From JBKHJZ01 sp046537875 (GTDB taxonomy: Bacteria > Actinomycetota > Acidimicrobiia > Acidimicrobiales > VFJN01): a DNA stretch of 64,000 nucleotides. Under the pieces are notes generated by a model. That model was not told the origin of the DNA, did no database searches, and saw only the letters and a program-made list of their open reading frames with translations. A program made the position numbers and the translations under genes. The DNA lies in contig JBKHJZ010000001.1 in assembly GCA_046537875.1 (NCBI GenBank), positions 17,012 to 81,011 of the forward strand, in the 5' to 3' direction. The number at the start of each line of letters is the position of its first letter. Position 1 is the stretch's first letter. Of this stretch, positions 50,478 to 58,211 are shown piece by piece.

Positions 50478-51386
50478 CTACTCCGCGGCCCGGACCCGGT
50501 CCTTGGCGGCCCGCACGATGGGCGGCGCCTGCTTCCAGTTGGGGATGCCGTCCTCCTCGAGCGCCACGGGGTACTTGTTCTCGTGCACCTGCGCCCAGTG
50601 CGAGTGGTTCAGCTCGTGGATCGTGAAGGAGGCGTTCAGGGCGTTGTAGAAGCCCATCATGTCCTGTGACTGGTTCACCGACTCCTTGATGAGCAGCGCC
50701 GGCATGGTGGGCACCTCCGCGATGCGGCGGGCGAAGTCGATCGTGCGCTCCTCGAGCTCGTCCTCCGGGAAGAGCTTGCTGACCATGCCGAGCCGGTACG
50801 CGTCCTCGGCGGTCAGGGCGTCGCCGGTGAGCAGCAGCTCCTTGGCCTTCCGGGGGCCGAGCTCCCAGGGGTGGGCGAAGTACTCGACGCCGCACATGCC
50901 GAGGCGGGTGCCGACCACGTCCGCGAAGCGGGCCGTGTCGGCGGCGACGATCAGGTCGCACGCCCACAGGAGCATGAGCCCGGCGGCGTACACGTCGCCG
51001 TGGGCCTGACCGATGGTGATCTTGCGCAGGTTCCGCCAGCGGCGGGTGTTGTCGAAGAAGTAGTGCCACTCCTGGAGCATCAGGCGCTCGGCGCCCTCGC
51101 GGGTGCCGCCGTTGGTCCGCCAGCTCGGGTGCTGGTCCGGGCCGGGCGCCATCTCGGCCAGCGACTGCTTGGAGCCCATGTCGTGCCCCGAGGAGAACAT
51201 CGGCCCGGTCCCGCCGAGGATGACGACGCGCACCCGGTCGTCGGCCTCCGCCTCCATGAAGGCGTCGTGCAGGTCGACGAGCAGGCCCCGGTTCTGGGCG
51301 TTGCGGGCCTCGGGCCGGTTGAGCATGATCCGGACGATCCGACCGTCGTCGATCGGCTCGTAGAGGACGTAGCGGTACTCGGACAT
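50478..51386 (-). CDS. Enoyl-CoA hydratase family protein
   Basis: A 302-residue crotonase-fold protein. The oxyanion loops are GPMFSSGHDMG (about 61-71) and GQAHGDVYAAGLMLLWACD (about 124-142). It carries an inserted segment after the first loop and an extended C-terminus with HSHWAQVHENKYP, which fits an actinobacterial subgroup of unknown substrate. It is the first gene of the minus-strand run with the two-domain TetR. The small gene at 51519 is divergent; operator F (51471-51488) lies between. Confidence 0.88.
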   Translation of the reverse strand: MSEYRYVLYEPIDDGRIVRIMLNRPEARNAQNRGLLVDLHDAFMEAEADDRVRVVILGGTGPMFSSGHDMGSKQSLAEMAPGPDQHPSWRTNGGTREGAERLMLQEWHYFFDNTRRWRNLRKITIGQAHGDVYAAGLMLLWACDLIVAADTARFADVVGTRLGMCGVEYFAHPWELGPRKAKELLLTGDALTAEDAYRLGMVSKLFPEDELEERTIDFARRIAEVPTMPALLIKESVNQSQDMMGFYNALNASFTIHELNHSHWAQVHENKYPVALEEDGIPNWKQAPPIVRAAKDRVRAAE

Positions 51387-51470
51387 CGGCGTCTCCTGGC
51401 TCGGTCGGACAGTCTCGGACAGGGTCGGACGGGAAGCGGCGGACGGGAAGTGTCGGACGGATCGGACCAG

Positions 51471-51488
51471 CTGACTCTACTGTCAGAT
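51471..51488. promoter_or_regulatory. TGAC-N6-GTCA operator, copy F
   Basis: CTGACTCTACTGTCAGAT, with CTGAC/GTCAG arms; its complement matches copy E at 15 of 18 bases. It lies 85 bases upstream of the hydratase start and 31 bases upstream of the small-protein start. Confidence 0.6.
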
Positions 51489-51518
51489 TTGGGCGGGCGT
51501 CGTCTACCATCAGGCGTC

Positions 51519-51824
51519 ATGCGCCTGCGACCCGGGATGAAGCTGTACAGCACCGTCTGCGACGCGCAGGTCGTCGTCGTGAAGGCGCCGGCCGACGACG
51601 TCGCGGTCGCCTGCGGCGGCGCACCCATGGTGCCGGACGACCCGGGCGGCACGTCCGGCACGCCGGATGCCTCGCTCGGCGAGGGCCCGGCCATCGGCAA
51701 GCGCTACGCCGGCGACGAGCTGGGCATCGAGCTGCTGTGCAGCCGGGCCGGCAGGGGTGCGCTCACGGTGAACGGCGAGCCGCTCCTGCTGAAGGGCGCC
51801 AAGCCGCTGCCCTCCTCGGACTGA
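51519..51824 (+). CDS. Small conserved hypothetical protein
   Basis: A 101-residue protein I cannot place. It starts MRLRPGMKLYSTVCDAQVVVV and holds three cysteines: one near 14, one near 32 in VACGGAPM, and one near 74 in ELLCSRAG, with a GKRY in between. It might bind a metal, but no known motif is complete. ATG 51519 lies eight bases after a TACCAT -10 (51505-51510), so the message is probably leaderless. It stands 14 bases before the ligase gene at 51839, so the two are co-transcribed. It is divergent from the hydratase. Confidence 0.7.
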   Translation: MRLRPGMKLYSTVCDAQVVVVKAPADDVAVACGGAPMVPDDPGGTSGTPDASLGEGPAIGKRYAGDELGIELLCSRAGRGALTVNGEPLLLKGAKPLPSSD

Positions 51825-51838
51825 GAGGCCGGGCCAGC

Positions 51839-53320
51839 ATGAACCTGCTGCTCCTGCTGGACATGGCCGCCGCGGCCCGGGGCGACGCCACCGCCGTGCA
51901 GGCGGCGGACCGGGCCCTGTCGGCGAGCGAGCTGCTCGCCGGGGCGTGGGCCGGCGCCGACCTCGTCGCCGGGCGGGACGCCGTCGCGTACGTGGGCACG
52001 AACGGCCTCGGCGTCCCGGTCGCCCTCTTCTCGGCCGCGGCGGCGGGTGTGCCGTTCGTCCCGCTGAACTACCGCCTCGCCGTCGACCAGCTCGAGTCGA
52101 TGCTCCAGCCGCTGGGCGACGTCGTGGTCGTGGGGGAGGGCAGCGCCCACGACGCCCTCGCCGGGCGCGGCCACCCGGCCATCGCCGCGGGCGAGATGGT
52201 CGCCGGGGGCACGTCCGGGGACGCATCCGGCGACGTGCCGGTCGACGCCGACGGCCCCGCGGTCCTCCTGTACACCAGCGGCACGACCTCGGCCCCGAAG
52301 GCCGCCGTGCTGCGCCACCGGAACCTGTCGGCCTACGTCATCGGCACGGTCGAGTTCGGTGGCGCCGGCCCGGACGAGGCCGTGCTGGTGAGCGTCCCGC
52401 CGTACCACGTCGCCGGCCTGGCCAACCTGCTGAGCAACCTCTACGCGGGGCGCCGCATCGTCTACCTGCCCCAGTTCGACGCCCGGGCCTGGGTCGACTC
52501 CGTGCGCCGGGAGGGCATCACCCACGCCATGGTCGTGCCCACCATGCTCGCCCGCATCGCGGACGTGCTCGAGGCCGACGGTGCGGGCCTGCCCAGCCTC
52601 CGCACGCTCTCCTACGGCGGCGCCCGCACGCCCACCACCGTGCTGCGGCGGATCATGGACCTGCTCCCGGACGTCGACCTCACCAACGCCTACGGCCTCA
52701 CCGAGACCAGCTCCACCATCGCCGTGCTCGGCCCCGACGACCACCGGGCCGCCCGAGGTGGCGACCCCGTCGCCGTGTCCCGCCTCGCGTCAGCCGGCCG
52801 GGTGCTCCCCACCGTGGAGGTGGAGGTGCGCGACGAGACGGGCCGGCCTGCGCCCGCCGGCGGGCCCGGCGAGATCTTCGTGCGCGGCGAGCAGGTGTCG
52901 GGCGAGTACGCCACCGGCGCCGTGGTCGACGGCGACGGCTGGTTCCCGACGCGGGACCGCGGGTGGCTCGACGCCGACGGCTACCTGTTCATCGAGGGGC
53001 GCAACGACGACACGATCATCCGCGGCGGTGAGAACGTCGCCCCGGCCGAGATCGAGGAGGTCCTCCTCCGCCACCCCGGCATCGCCGAGTGCGCGGTGGT
53101 GGGTGTGCCCGACGACGAGTGGGGGCAGCGCATCGCCGTGGCCGTGGTGGCCCGCCCCGGGGCCGGCCTCGACGCGGAGGCGGTGCGCGCGTTCGCCCGC
53201 CGGTCGCTGCGCAGCTCCAAGACGCCCGACGTGGTGTCGTTCGTCGACGCGCTGCCGTACACCGAGACCGGCAAGCTGCTCCGCCGGGTCGTCGAGGCCG
53301 ACCTCCGGGCGCGCGCCTGA
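51839..53320 (+). CDS. AMP-forming acyl-CoA ligase
   Basis: A 493-residue adenylate-forming ligase, with the phosphate loop YTSGTTSAPKA (about 145-155), NAYGLTETSS (about 282-291), and a C-terminal ETGKLLRRVV. The N-terminal region is short. It lies 14 bases after the small protein gene with an AGAGGCCGGG site. Under control of operator F it would supply the CoA esters handled by the hydratase, SDR and thioesterase on the other strand. It converges with the amidohydrolase at 53328, with seven bases between. Confidence 0.92.
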   Translation: MNLLLLLDMAAAARGDATAVQAADRALSASELLAGAWAGADLVAGRDAVAYVGTNGLGVPVALFSAAAAGVPFVPLNYRLAVDQLESMLQPLGDVVVVGEGSAHDALAGRGHPAIAAGEMVAGGTSGDASGDVPVDADGPAVLLYTSGTTSAPKAAVLRHRNLSAYVIGTVEFGGAGPDEAVLVSVPPYHVAGLANLLSNLYAGRRIVYLPQFDARAWVDSVRREGITHAMVVPTMLARIADVLEADGAGLPSLRTLSYGGARTPTTVLRRIMDLLPDVDLTNAYGLTETSSTIAVLGPDDHRAARGGDPVAVSRLASAGRVLPTVEVEVRDETGRPAPAGGPGEIFVRGEQVSGEYATGAVVDGDGWFPTRDRGWLDADGYLFIEGRNDDTIIRGGENVAPAEIEEVLLRHPGIAECAVVGVPDDEWGQRIAVAVVARPGAGLDAEAVRAFARRSLRSSKTPDVVSFVDALPYTETGKLLRRVVEADLRARA

Positions 53321-53327
53321 CGCGAGG

Positions 53328-54599
53328 CTAGAAGACGCCGATCCCGGCGGCCTCGTTGCGTGCCTTCCACTCGGCGCGGGTCATGCGGGTGGTGTCCACG
53401 TCGGTGGCCCGGGACCGCAGCGCGCCGACCGTGGCGTCCTCCCTGGCGGTGTGCCGGAACGGGTCCCAGTCGAAGAACCGGCAGGCGTTCTCCCACGTGA
53501 TCCTGTGGATCTCGTCGTCGGTGCAGCCGGCGGCCTGGAGCTCGTTCCAGGAGAACTCGGGCGACTCCGGCCACGTCGTGTCGGTGTGCGGGTAGTCGCA
53601 CTCCCAGGCGATGATGTCCATGCCGATGCGGTGGCGCAGCTCGAGCCCGGACGGGTCGGTGATGTAGCACGCCAGGAAGTGGTCGCGGAAGACCTCCGAC
53701 GGGAGCTTGCCGCCGAACTCGTCGCCGCCGTGCAGCCAGGTCTGGTTGGTCCAGTGGCGGTCGATGCGGTCGAGGTAGAAGGGCACCCAGCCGATGCCCC
53801 CCTCCGACAGCGCCACCCGGAGGTCCGGGAACTTCTGGAACACGCCGCCGAACAGCAGGTCCTGGGCGGTGATGGCCGCGATCTGGGTGGCCAGCACCAT
53901 GAGGTGGTCGATCGGCGCCTCGGCGGGCCGGCGGATGACCTCGAACCCGGCGCCGATGTGCAGCGAGAGCACCATGTTCTCGTCGCAGATCGCCTTCAGC
54001 ATCGGGTCCCAGTGGCCGGACAGGAAGCTCGGCAGGCCGTACACGTGGGGCGTCTCGAGGAAGCTGATCGACCGGCAGCCCTTCCGGCCGATGCGGTGGA
54101 TCTCCTCGGCGGCGAGCTCCGGGTCCCAGTTCGGCACCATGCCGAGCGGGATGAAGCGCCCGGGGTACTCGGCGCACCACTCGTCGAGGACCCAGTCGTT
54201 GTAGCCCCGGAGCATGACGTGGGCGATCTCCTTGTCCTCGCCCTCGTTGAAGGTGCGGGCGCTGTAGCCGGCCATGGTGGGGAAGTTCATCGACGCGAGC
54301 ACGCCGTTGGCGTCCATGTCCCGCACGCGCTGGTGCACGTCGAAGCAGCCGGGCCGCAGCTCCTGGTACGAGCCGGGGTTGAAGCCCCACTCCTCGCGGG
54401 GCCAGCCCACGGTGGCGGCCATGCCGAACGGGGTGGAGGTTGCGGAGCCCTGGAAGTGCCACTCGTCGACGCCCTTGTCGTTGCGCACGACCTTCGGCAT
54501 GTCGGCCTTCCACTTCTCCGGCACGTGGTTCTCGAACAGGTTCGGCGGCTCGATCATGTGGTCGTCGATGCTGACCAGGATCATGTCGTCCATCTGCAT
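53328..54599 (-). CDS. Amidohydrolase (COG2159-type)
   Basis: A 423-residue amidohydrolase-2 protein. The N-terminal metal site reads SIDDHMIEPPNLF (10-22), and the final metal-binding Asp lies in WECDYPHTDTTWP (near 335-347). It shares with the paralogues at 13110 and 38974 the same TIM barrel and the DYPH motif. Members of this group hydrolyse ring or side-chain bonds or decarboxylate. It stands 16 bases downstream of the P450 gene at 54616 on the same strand, so the two are one operon. The start ATG 54599 follows AGGAG. Confidence 0.88.
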   Translation of the reverse strand: MQMDDMILVSIDDHMIEPPNLFENHVPEKWKADMPKVVRNDKGVDEWHFQGSATSTPFGMAATVGWPREEWGFNPGSYQELRPGCFDVHQRVRDMDANGVLASMNFPTMAGYSARTFNEGEDKEIAHVMLRGYNDWVLDEWCAEYPGRFIPLGMVPNWDPELAAEEIHRIGRKGCRSISFLETPHVYGLPSFLSGHWDPMLKAICDENMVLSLHIGAGFEVIRRPAEAPIDHLMVLATQIAAITAQDLLFGGVFQKFPDLRVALSEGGIGWVPFYLDRIDRHWTNQTWLHGGDEFGGKLPSEVFRDHFLACYITDPSGLELRHRIGMDIIAWECDYPHTDTTWPESPEFSWNELQAAGCTDDEIHRITWENACRFFDWDPFRHTAREDATVGALRSRATDVDTTRMTRAEWKARNEAAGIGVF

Positions 54600-54615
54600 G
54601 GCGGTGGTGCTCCTC

Positions 54616-55818
54616 TCAGGACGTGAAGACGGGGAGGCGTTCCCAACCCCGCACGGTCGATGTGCGCGCCTGCTTGGCGTTGTCCCAGTCGACCTCCCAG
54701 TCGGGCCAGCGCTCGAGCACCTCCTCGAGCGCGACCCGGCCCTCGAGGCGGGCCAGCGCGGCGCCGAGGCAGAAGTGGACCCCGTAGCCGAAGCTCAGGT
54801 GGTGGTCGACGTGCCGGTGGATGTCGAAGCTGTCCCCGTCGGGGAACCTGCGGTCGTCCCGGTTCGCCGAGCCGTTGATCAGCAACATGGCGCTGCCGGC
54901 GGGCACGACCTCGCCGTGGAGCTCCACGTCGGTGGTCACGTAGCGGGCCTGCACGGGTGACGGCGCCTCGAAGCGCAGGATCTCCTCGATGGCCTGGGGG
55001 ATGAGGTCCGGCTCCTCGGCCAGCTCCCGACGCTGGTCGGGGTGCTCGGCCAGCACCTTGCCCGTCCAGCCGATCAGCCGCGTGGTGGTCTCGTTGCCGG
55101 CGCCGGCCAGGAGGTTGATGTAGTTGAGGACCTCGTCCCGGGTGAGGCGCCGGAGCGTGCCCGACTCGTCCTCGAACTCCGCCTGGAGGAGCTGGGTCAT
55201 GAGGTCGTCGGAGGGGTTCTGCGCCCGCCAGTCGATGTAGTCGGCGAACACCTCGTGCTGGCCGCGGCCGGCCAGCATCTCGCCGGTGGGCATCTCGGCC
55301 TCCTCCAGGCGCAGGCCCTCGTCGATGCGGTCGCGGATCGCCTCCTGGTCGGCCTCGGGGATGCCGAGGAGCATGCCGATGGTGCGCATCGGCATCTGGG
55401 CGCCCAGGTCGCGGATGAAGTCGAACCCGCCGCTTCCGACCAGCGGATCGAGGCTTCCGACGGTGAACTCCCGCACCTTGTCCTCGATGGCGTTCATCCG
55501 CCGGGGCGTGAAGACCCGGGACAGGACGCTGCGGTGCCGGTCGTGGCCGGGCGGGTCCTCGAAGATGAACGTGCCCGGGGGCATCTCGACGTCGGCCTTG
55601 ATCAGCTCGAGCAGCGTGCCCCTGGCCGAGCTGTAGGTCTTCCAGTCCTTCAGGCCCGCTTCGACGTCGTCCCACCGGGTCAGCGCCCAGAAGTCGTACC
55701 GCCCGTTCCGGTACAGCGGCGCCTCGTCGCGCATGCGCCGCCAGAGCGGGTACGGGTCGGTGTCGATCTCGAAGTCGTAGGGGTCGTAGTAGATCCCCGG
55801 ATCGCTGGTGACGGTCAC
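54616..55818 (-). CDS. Cytochrome P450
   Basis: A 400-residue P450: AGNETT in the I-helix (240-245), EILR (279-282) and the heme loop FGYGVHFCLGA with ligand Cys350. It is a close paralogue of 2589-3788; both start YYDPYDxEIxxDPYP and share GFDFI/RFDII, SDDLMT and EFED features. It hydroxylates a hydrophobic substrate. The GTG start at 55818 overlaps the stop of a small upstream frame (55815-55955). It forms an operon with the amidohydrolase at 53328. Confidence 0.95.
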   Translation of the reverse strand: MTVTSDPGIYYDPYDFEIDTDPYPLWRRMRDEAPLYRNGRYDFWALTRWDDVEAGLKDWKTYSSARGTLLELIKADVEMPPGTFIFEDPPGHDRHRSVLSRVFTPRRMNAIEDKVREFTVGSLDPLVGSGGFDFIRDLGAQMPMRTIGMLLGIPEADQEAIRDRIDEGLRLEEAEMPTGEMLAGRGQHEVFADYIDWRAQNPSDDLMTQLLQAEFEDESGTLRRLTRDEVLNYINLLAGAGNETTTRLIGWTGKVLAEHPDQRRELAEEPDLIPQAIEEILRFEAPSPVQARYVTTDVELHGEVVPAGSAMLLINGSANRDDRRFPDGDSFDIHRHVDHHLSFGYGVHFCLGAALARLEGRVALEEVLERWPDWEVDWDNAKQARTSTVRGWERLPVFTS

Positions 55819-55955
55819 GATCCGGCCAGCCCGTCGATCGCCCGCGTGCGGAGCGGGTTCGGGCGCTGGGCCCGGTCGGTGGGCCACGCCGTGTCGACGA
55901 GCGGCGCGTCGACGGGCTCCGGGGTCGTGCCCTGGACGGTCGGTGTGTCGGTCAC
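55815..55955 (-). CDS. Small 46-residue ORF coupled to the P450 gene
   Basis: A GTG at 55955, preceded by GAGGGGGG, opens a 46-residue frame whose TGA overlaps the P450 start (GTGA). The product is polar and Pro/Thr-rich at its N-terminus, then has DTAWPTDRAQRP and ends RTRAIDGLAGS. I do not recognise it. The ribosome site, the coupled junction and the actinobacterial codon pattern support expression. It could be a leader or a small partner of the P450, or the N-terminal extension of a longer earlier gene. Confidence 0.5.
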   Translation of the reverse strand: MTDTPTVQGTTPEPVDAPLVDTAWPTDRAQRPNPLRTRAIDGLAGS

Positions 55956-56032
55956 CCGGTTCCCCCCTCTGGTCCCTTCAGCGGCCGCGGTCGGCTCGCG
56001 ACGTGACCGTACAACAGCCGCGCCCGTGCGTG

Positions 56033-56061
56033 CTGACCGAACCGTTAGAAAGCGTTACAGT
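56033..56061 (+). promoter_or_regulatory. Promoter of the CoA-transferase operon with CGTTA repeats
   Basis: CTGACC (56033-56038) and TACAGT (56056-56061) are 17 bases apart, a good housekeeping-type promoter. CGTTA occurs twice at ten-base distance (56043-56047 and 56053-56057), in and around the spacer, as one would expect for a regulator site. Predicted start is near 56068. Confidence 0.55.
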
Positions 56062-56068
56062 CCGCGCC

Positions 56069-56137
56069 ATGCCTCGCACGTGGGCCCCTCGGCGCCGGGT
56101 CGAGGACGTCCACGCAGTCCTGAGGGGGGACCGATGA
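56069..56137 (+). CDS. 22-codon upstream ORF, leaderless, overlapping the CoA-transferase start
   Basis: ATG 56069 coincides with the predicted transcript start, so this frame would be read leaderless. It encodes 22 residues rich in Arg (MPRTWAPRRR...) and its TGA (56135-56137) overlaps the CoA-transferase ATG (ATGA). Translation of it would couple to or control the next gene. The frame is short and could be chance. Confidence 0.4.
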   Translation: MPRTWAPRRRVEDVHAVLRGDR

Positions 56138-57351
56138 CCGCCATCCTGAACGGCGTCCGCATCCTCGAGGTCGCCGAGCACACCTTCGTGCCGGCCGCCT
56201 CGGCAGTCCTGGCCGACCTCGGTGCCGAGGTGGTCAAGATCGAGCACGTCGAGCGCGGCGACGCCATGCGCGGCCTCGCGTCCACCGGGGTGGCCGCCGT
56301 GCCCATGGATGTCCACGCGCTGCTCGAGCACTCGAACCGGGGGAAGAAGAGCCTGGCGCTCGACCTCACCGATCCCGAGGGGCTCGAGATCCTCGGCAAG
56401 CTGGCGGCCACGTCCGACGTGTTCCTCACCAACAAGCTGCCCAGCATCCGGACAAAGCTGAAGATCGACGTGCCCGACATCCGGGCGCACAACCCGGACA
56501 TCGTCTACGTCCGGGGCACGGGCCAGGGCGAGCGCGGTCCCGACGCCGACAAGGGCTCCTACGACTCGCTGGCGTTCTGGGCCCGGGCGGGTGTCGCCAT
56601 CGGCGCCAGGCGACCCGAGTACGACCTGCTGCCCGTGCCGCCGGCGCCCGGCTTCGGCGACTCCATCGGCGCCATGACCATCGCCGGGGGGATCATGGGG
56701 GCGCTGTTCCACCGCGAGCGCACCGGCGAGGCCACCGAGGTCGATGTCTCGCTCCTCGGCACCGGCCTCTGGTCGATGGGCCAGGCCATGGCCCTGTCGC
56801 TCGTGCTCGGCATGCCCTGGCAGGCGCCGCCGGCCGACCGCATGGGCGGGAACCCGCTCACCGGCAACTACACGACCAAGGACGGGCGGCACGTCGCCCT
56901 CACCTGCCTCCAGGCGGCGAAGTACTGGCCGACGCTGTGCGACGCCATCGGCCGACCCGACCTCAGGGACGACCCCCGGTTCGCCGACCAGGCGTCCCTT
57001 CTGGAGCACAACGAGGAGGCCACCGCGCTCCTCACCGAGGCCTTCGCCTCCGCCACGGCCGACGAGTGGCGGGCGCGGCTGGCCGACTTCGACGGCCAGT
57101 GGACCATGGTCCAGGACACCCTCGAGGCGGCCGAGGACCCGCAGACGGTGGCCAACGGCTACCTGCAGGAGTGCGAGACCGCCGCCGGGAAGCCGTTCAA
57201 GCTCGTCGCGGTGCCGGTCCAGTACGACGGCCAACCGGCCCGGCCCGCCCGTGCCCCCGAGTTCAACGAGCACGGCGATGCGATCCTCGCCGAGCTGGGC
57301 CTCGACTGGGACGCGATCGTCGACCTCAAGGTCCGCGGCATCACCGCCTGA
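56134..57351 (+). CDS. CaiB/BaiF-family CoA transferase
   Basis: A 405-residue class III CoA transferase. It moves CoA from a donor thioester to a carboxylic acid through an aspartyl-CoA intermediate; the likely Asp is Asp176 in PGFGDSIGA. N-terminal GVRILEVAEH (7-16) and DLGAEVVKIE (28-37) are typical. Alternatively it could be a 2-methylacyl-CoA racemase of the same family. GGGGGGA precedes the ATG. It is the first gene of the operon with the SDR, DUF35-thiolase fusion and ligase (to 61347). Confidence 0.9.
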   Translation: MTAILNGVRILEVAEHTFVPAASAVLADLGAEVVKIEHVERGDAMRGLASTGVAAVPMDVHALLEHSNRGKKSLALDLTDPEGLEILGKLAATSDVFLTNKLPSIRTKLKIDVPDIRAHNPDIVYVRGTGQGERGPDADKGSYDSLAFWARAGVAIGARRPEYDLLPVPPAPGFGDSIGAMTIAGGIMGALFHRERTGEATEVDVSLLGTGLWSMGQAMALSLVLGMPWQAPPADRMGGNPLTGNYTTKDGRHVALTCLQAAKYWPTLCDAIGRPDLRDDPRFADQASLLEHNEEATALLTEAFASATADEWRARLADFDGQWTMVQDTLEAAEDPQTVANGYLQECETAAGKPFKLVAVPVQYDGQPARPARAPEFNEHGDAILAELGLDWDAIVDLKVRGITA

Positions 57352-57377
57352 GCCCACAACACCACAGGAGACCCACC

Positions 57378-58208
57378 ATGTCGCTGTTCGATGCCTTCCG
57401 GTTCGACGGCAAGCGCGTGCTCGTCGTCGGCGGCGCCACCGGGATGGGCGCCGCCGCCGCCGAGCTGGCGCTCGACGCCGGGGCCGAGGTCGTGGTCATG
57501 GACCACGCCGACGTCACCCTGGACGGGGTGAAGGCCGTCAAGCTCAACCTGGCCGAGCGGGGCTCGATCGACGCCGCGCTCGGCGATGTCGGCGGCCCCG
57601 TCCACGCCCTCCTCGCCTGCGCCGGCGTCGCCGACGGCACGCCGGGACTCGAGCGCATCAACTTCATCGGCCACCGCTACCTGATCGAGACGATGCTCGA
57701 GGCCGGCAACCTGCCGCGCGGCTCGGCCATCGGCTTCATCTCCTCGGCGGCCGGGCTCGGCTGGGAGTCGAACCTGGAGAAGATCACGGAGGTGCTGGCC
57801 ATCTCCGACTGGGACGAGGCCGTCGCCTGGTGCCAGGAGAACGGCTACGCCGACTACTTCCACACCAAGCAGATCATCTGCGCCTACGTGGCCAGCAGGG
57901 CGCACGAGCTGATCAAGCAGGGGGTCCGCATCAACGCCATCTGCCCCGGGCCCACGGAGACGCCGCTGGCCAGGGCCAACGCCGAGATGTGGCTCGGCTT
58001 CGGTGCCGACTGGCGTGAGGAGGTGGGCATCGACGCCTCGACGCCGCTCGAGCAGGCCTACCCGCTGCTGTTCCTGTGCAGCGAGGCCGCCCGGGCGATC
58101 AACGGCATCACGCTGATCACCGACGAGGGCTACATGATGGCCGGCCTCACCAACGCCTACGAGCCGGCCCGCGACGCCGCCCGGTTCCTCATGGGTCGCC
58201 TGTCCTGA
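57378..58208 (+). CDS. SDR, 3-alpha-hydroxysteroid-dehydrogenase-like
   Basis: A 276-residue SDR. The cofactor loop is GGATGMG (18-24), the ISSAAG serine segment is at 121-126 and the catalytic pair is Tyr160 and Lys164 in YFHTK. The long segment between serine and tyrosine and the short middle part are like 3-alpha-hydroxysteroid dehydrogenase/carbonyl reductases. It probably oxidises a hydroxyl on a ring. The AGGAG ribosome site lies 10 bases before ATG 57378. It belongs to the CoA-transferase operon. Confidence 0.88.
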   Translation: MSLFDAFRFDGKRVLVVGGATGMGAAAAELALDAGAEVVVMDHADVTLDGVKAVKLNLAERGSIDAALGDVGGPVHALLACAGVADGTPGLERINFIGHRYLIETMLEAGNLPRGSAIGFISSAAGLGWESNLEKITEVLAISDWDEAVAWCQENGYADYFHTKQIICAYVASRAHELIKQGVRINAICPGPTETPLARANAEMWLGFGADWREEVGIDASTPLEQAYPLLFLCSEAARAINGITLITDEGYMMAGLTNAYEPARDAARFLMGRLS

Positions 58209-58211
58209 TCG

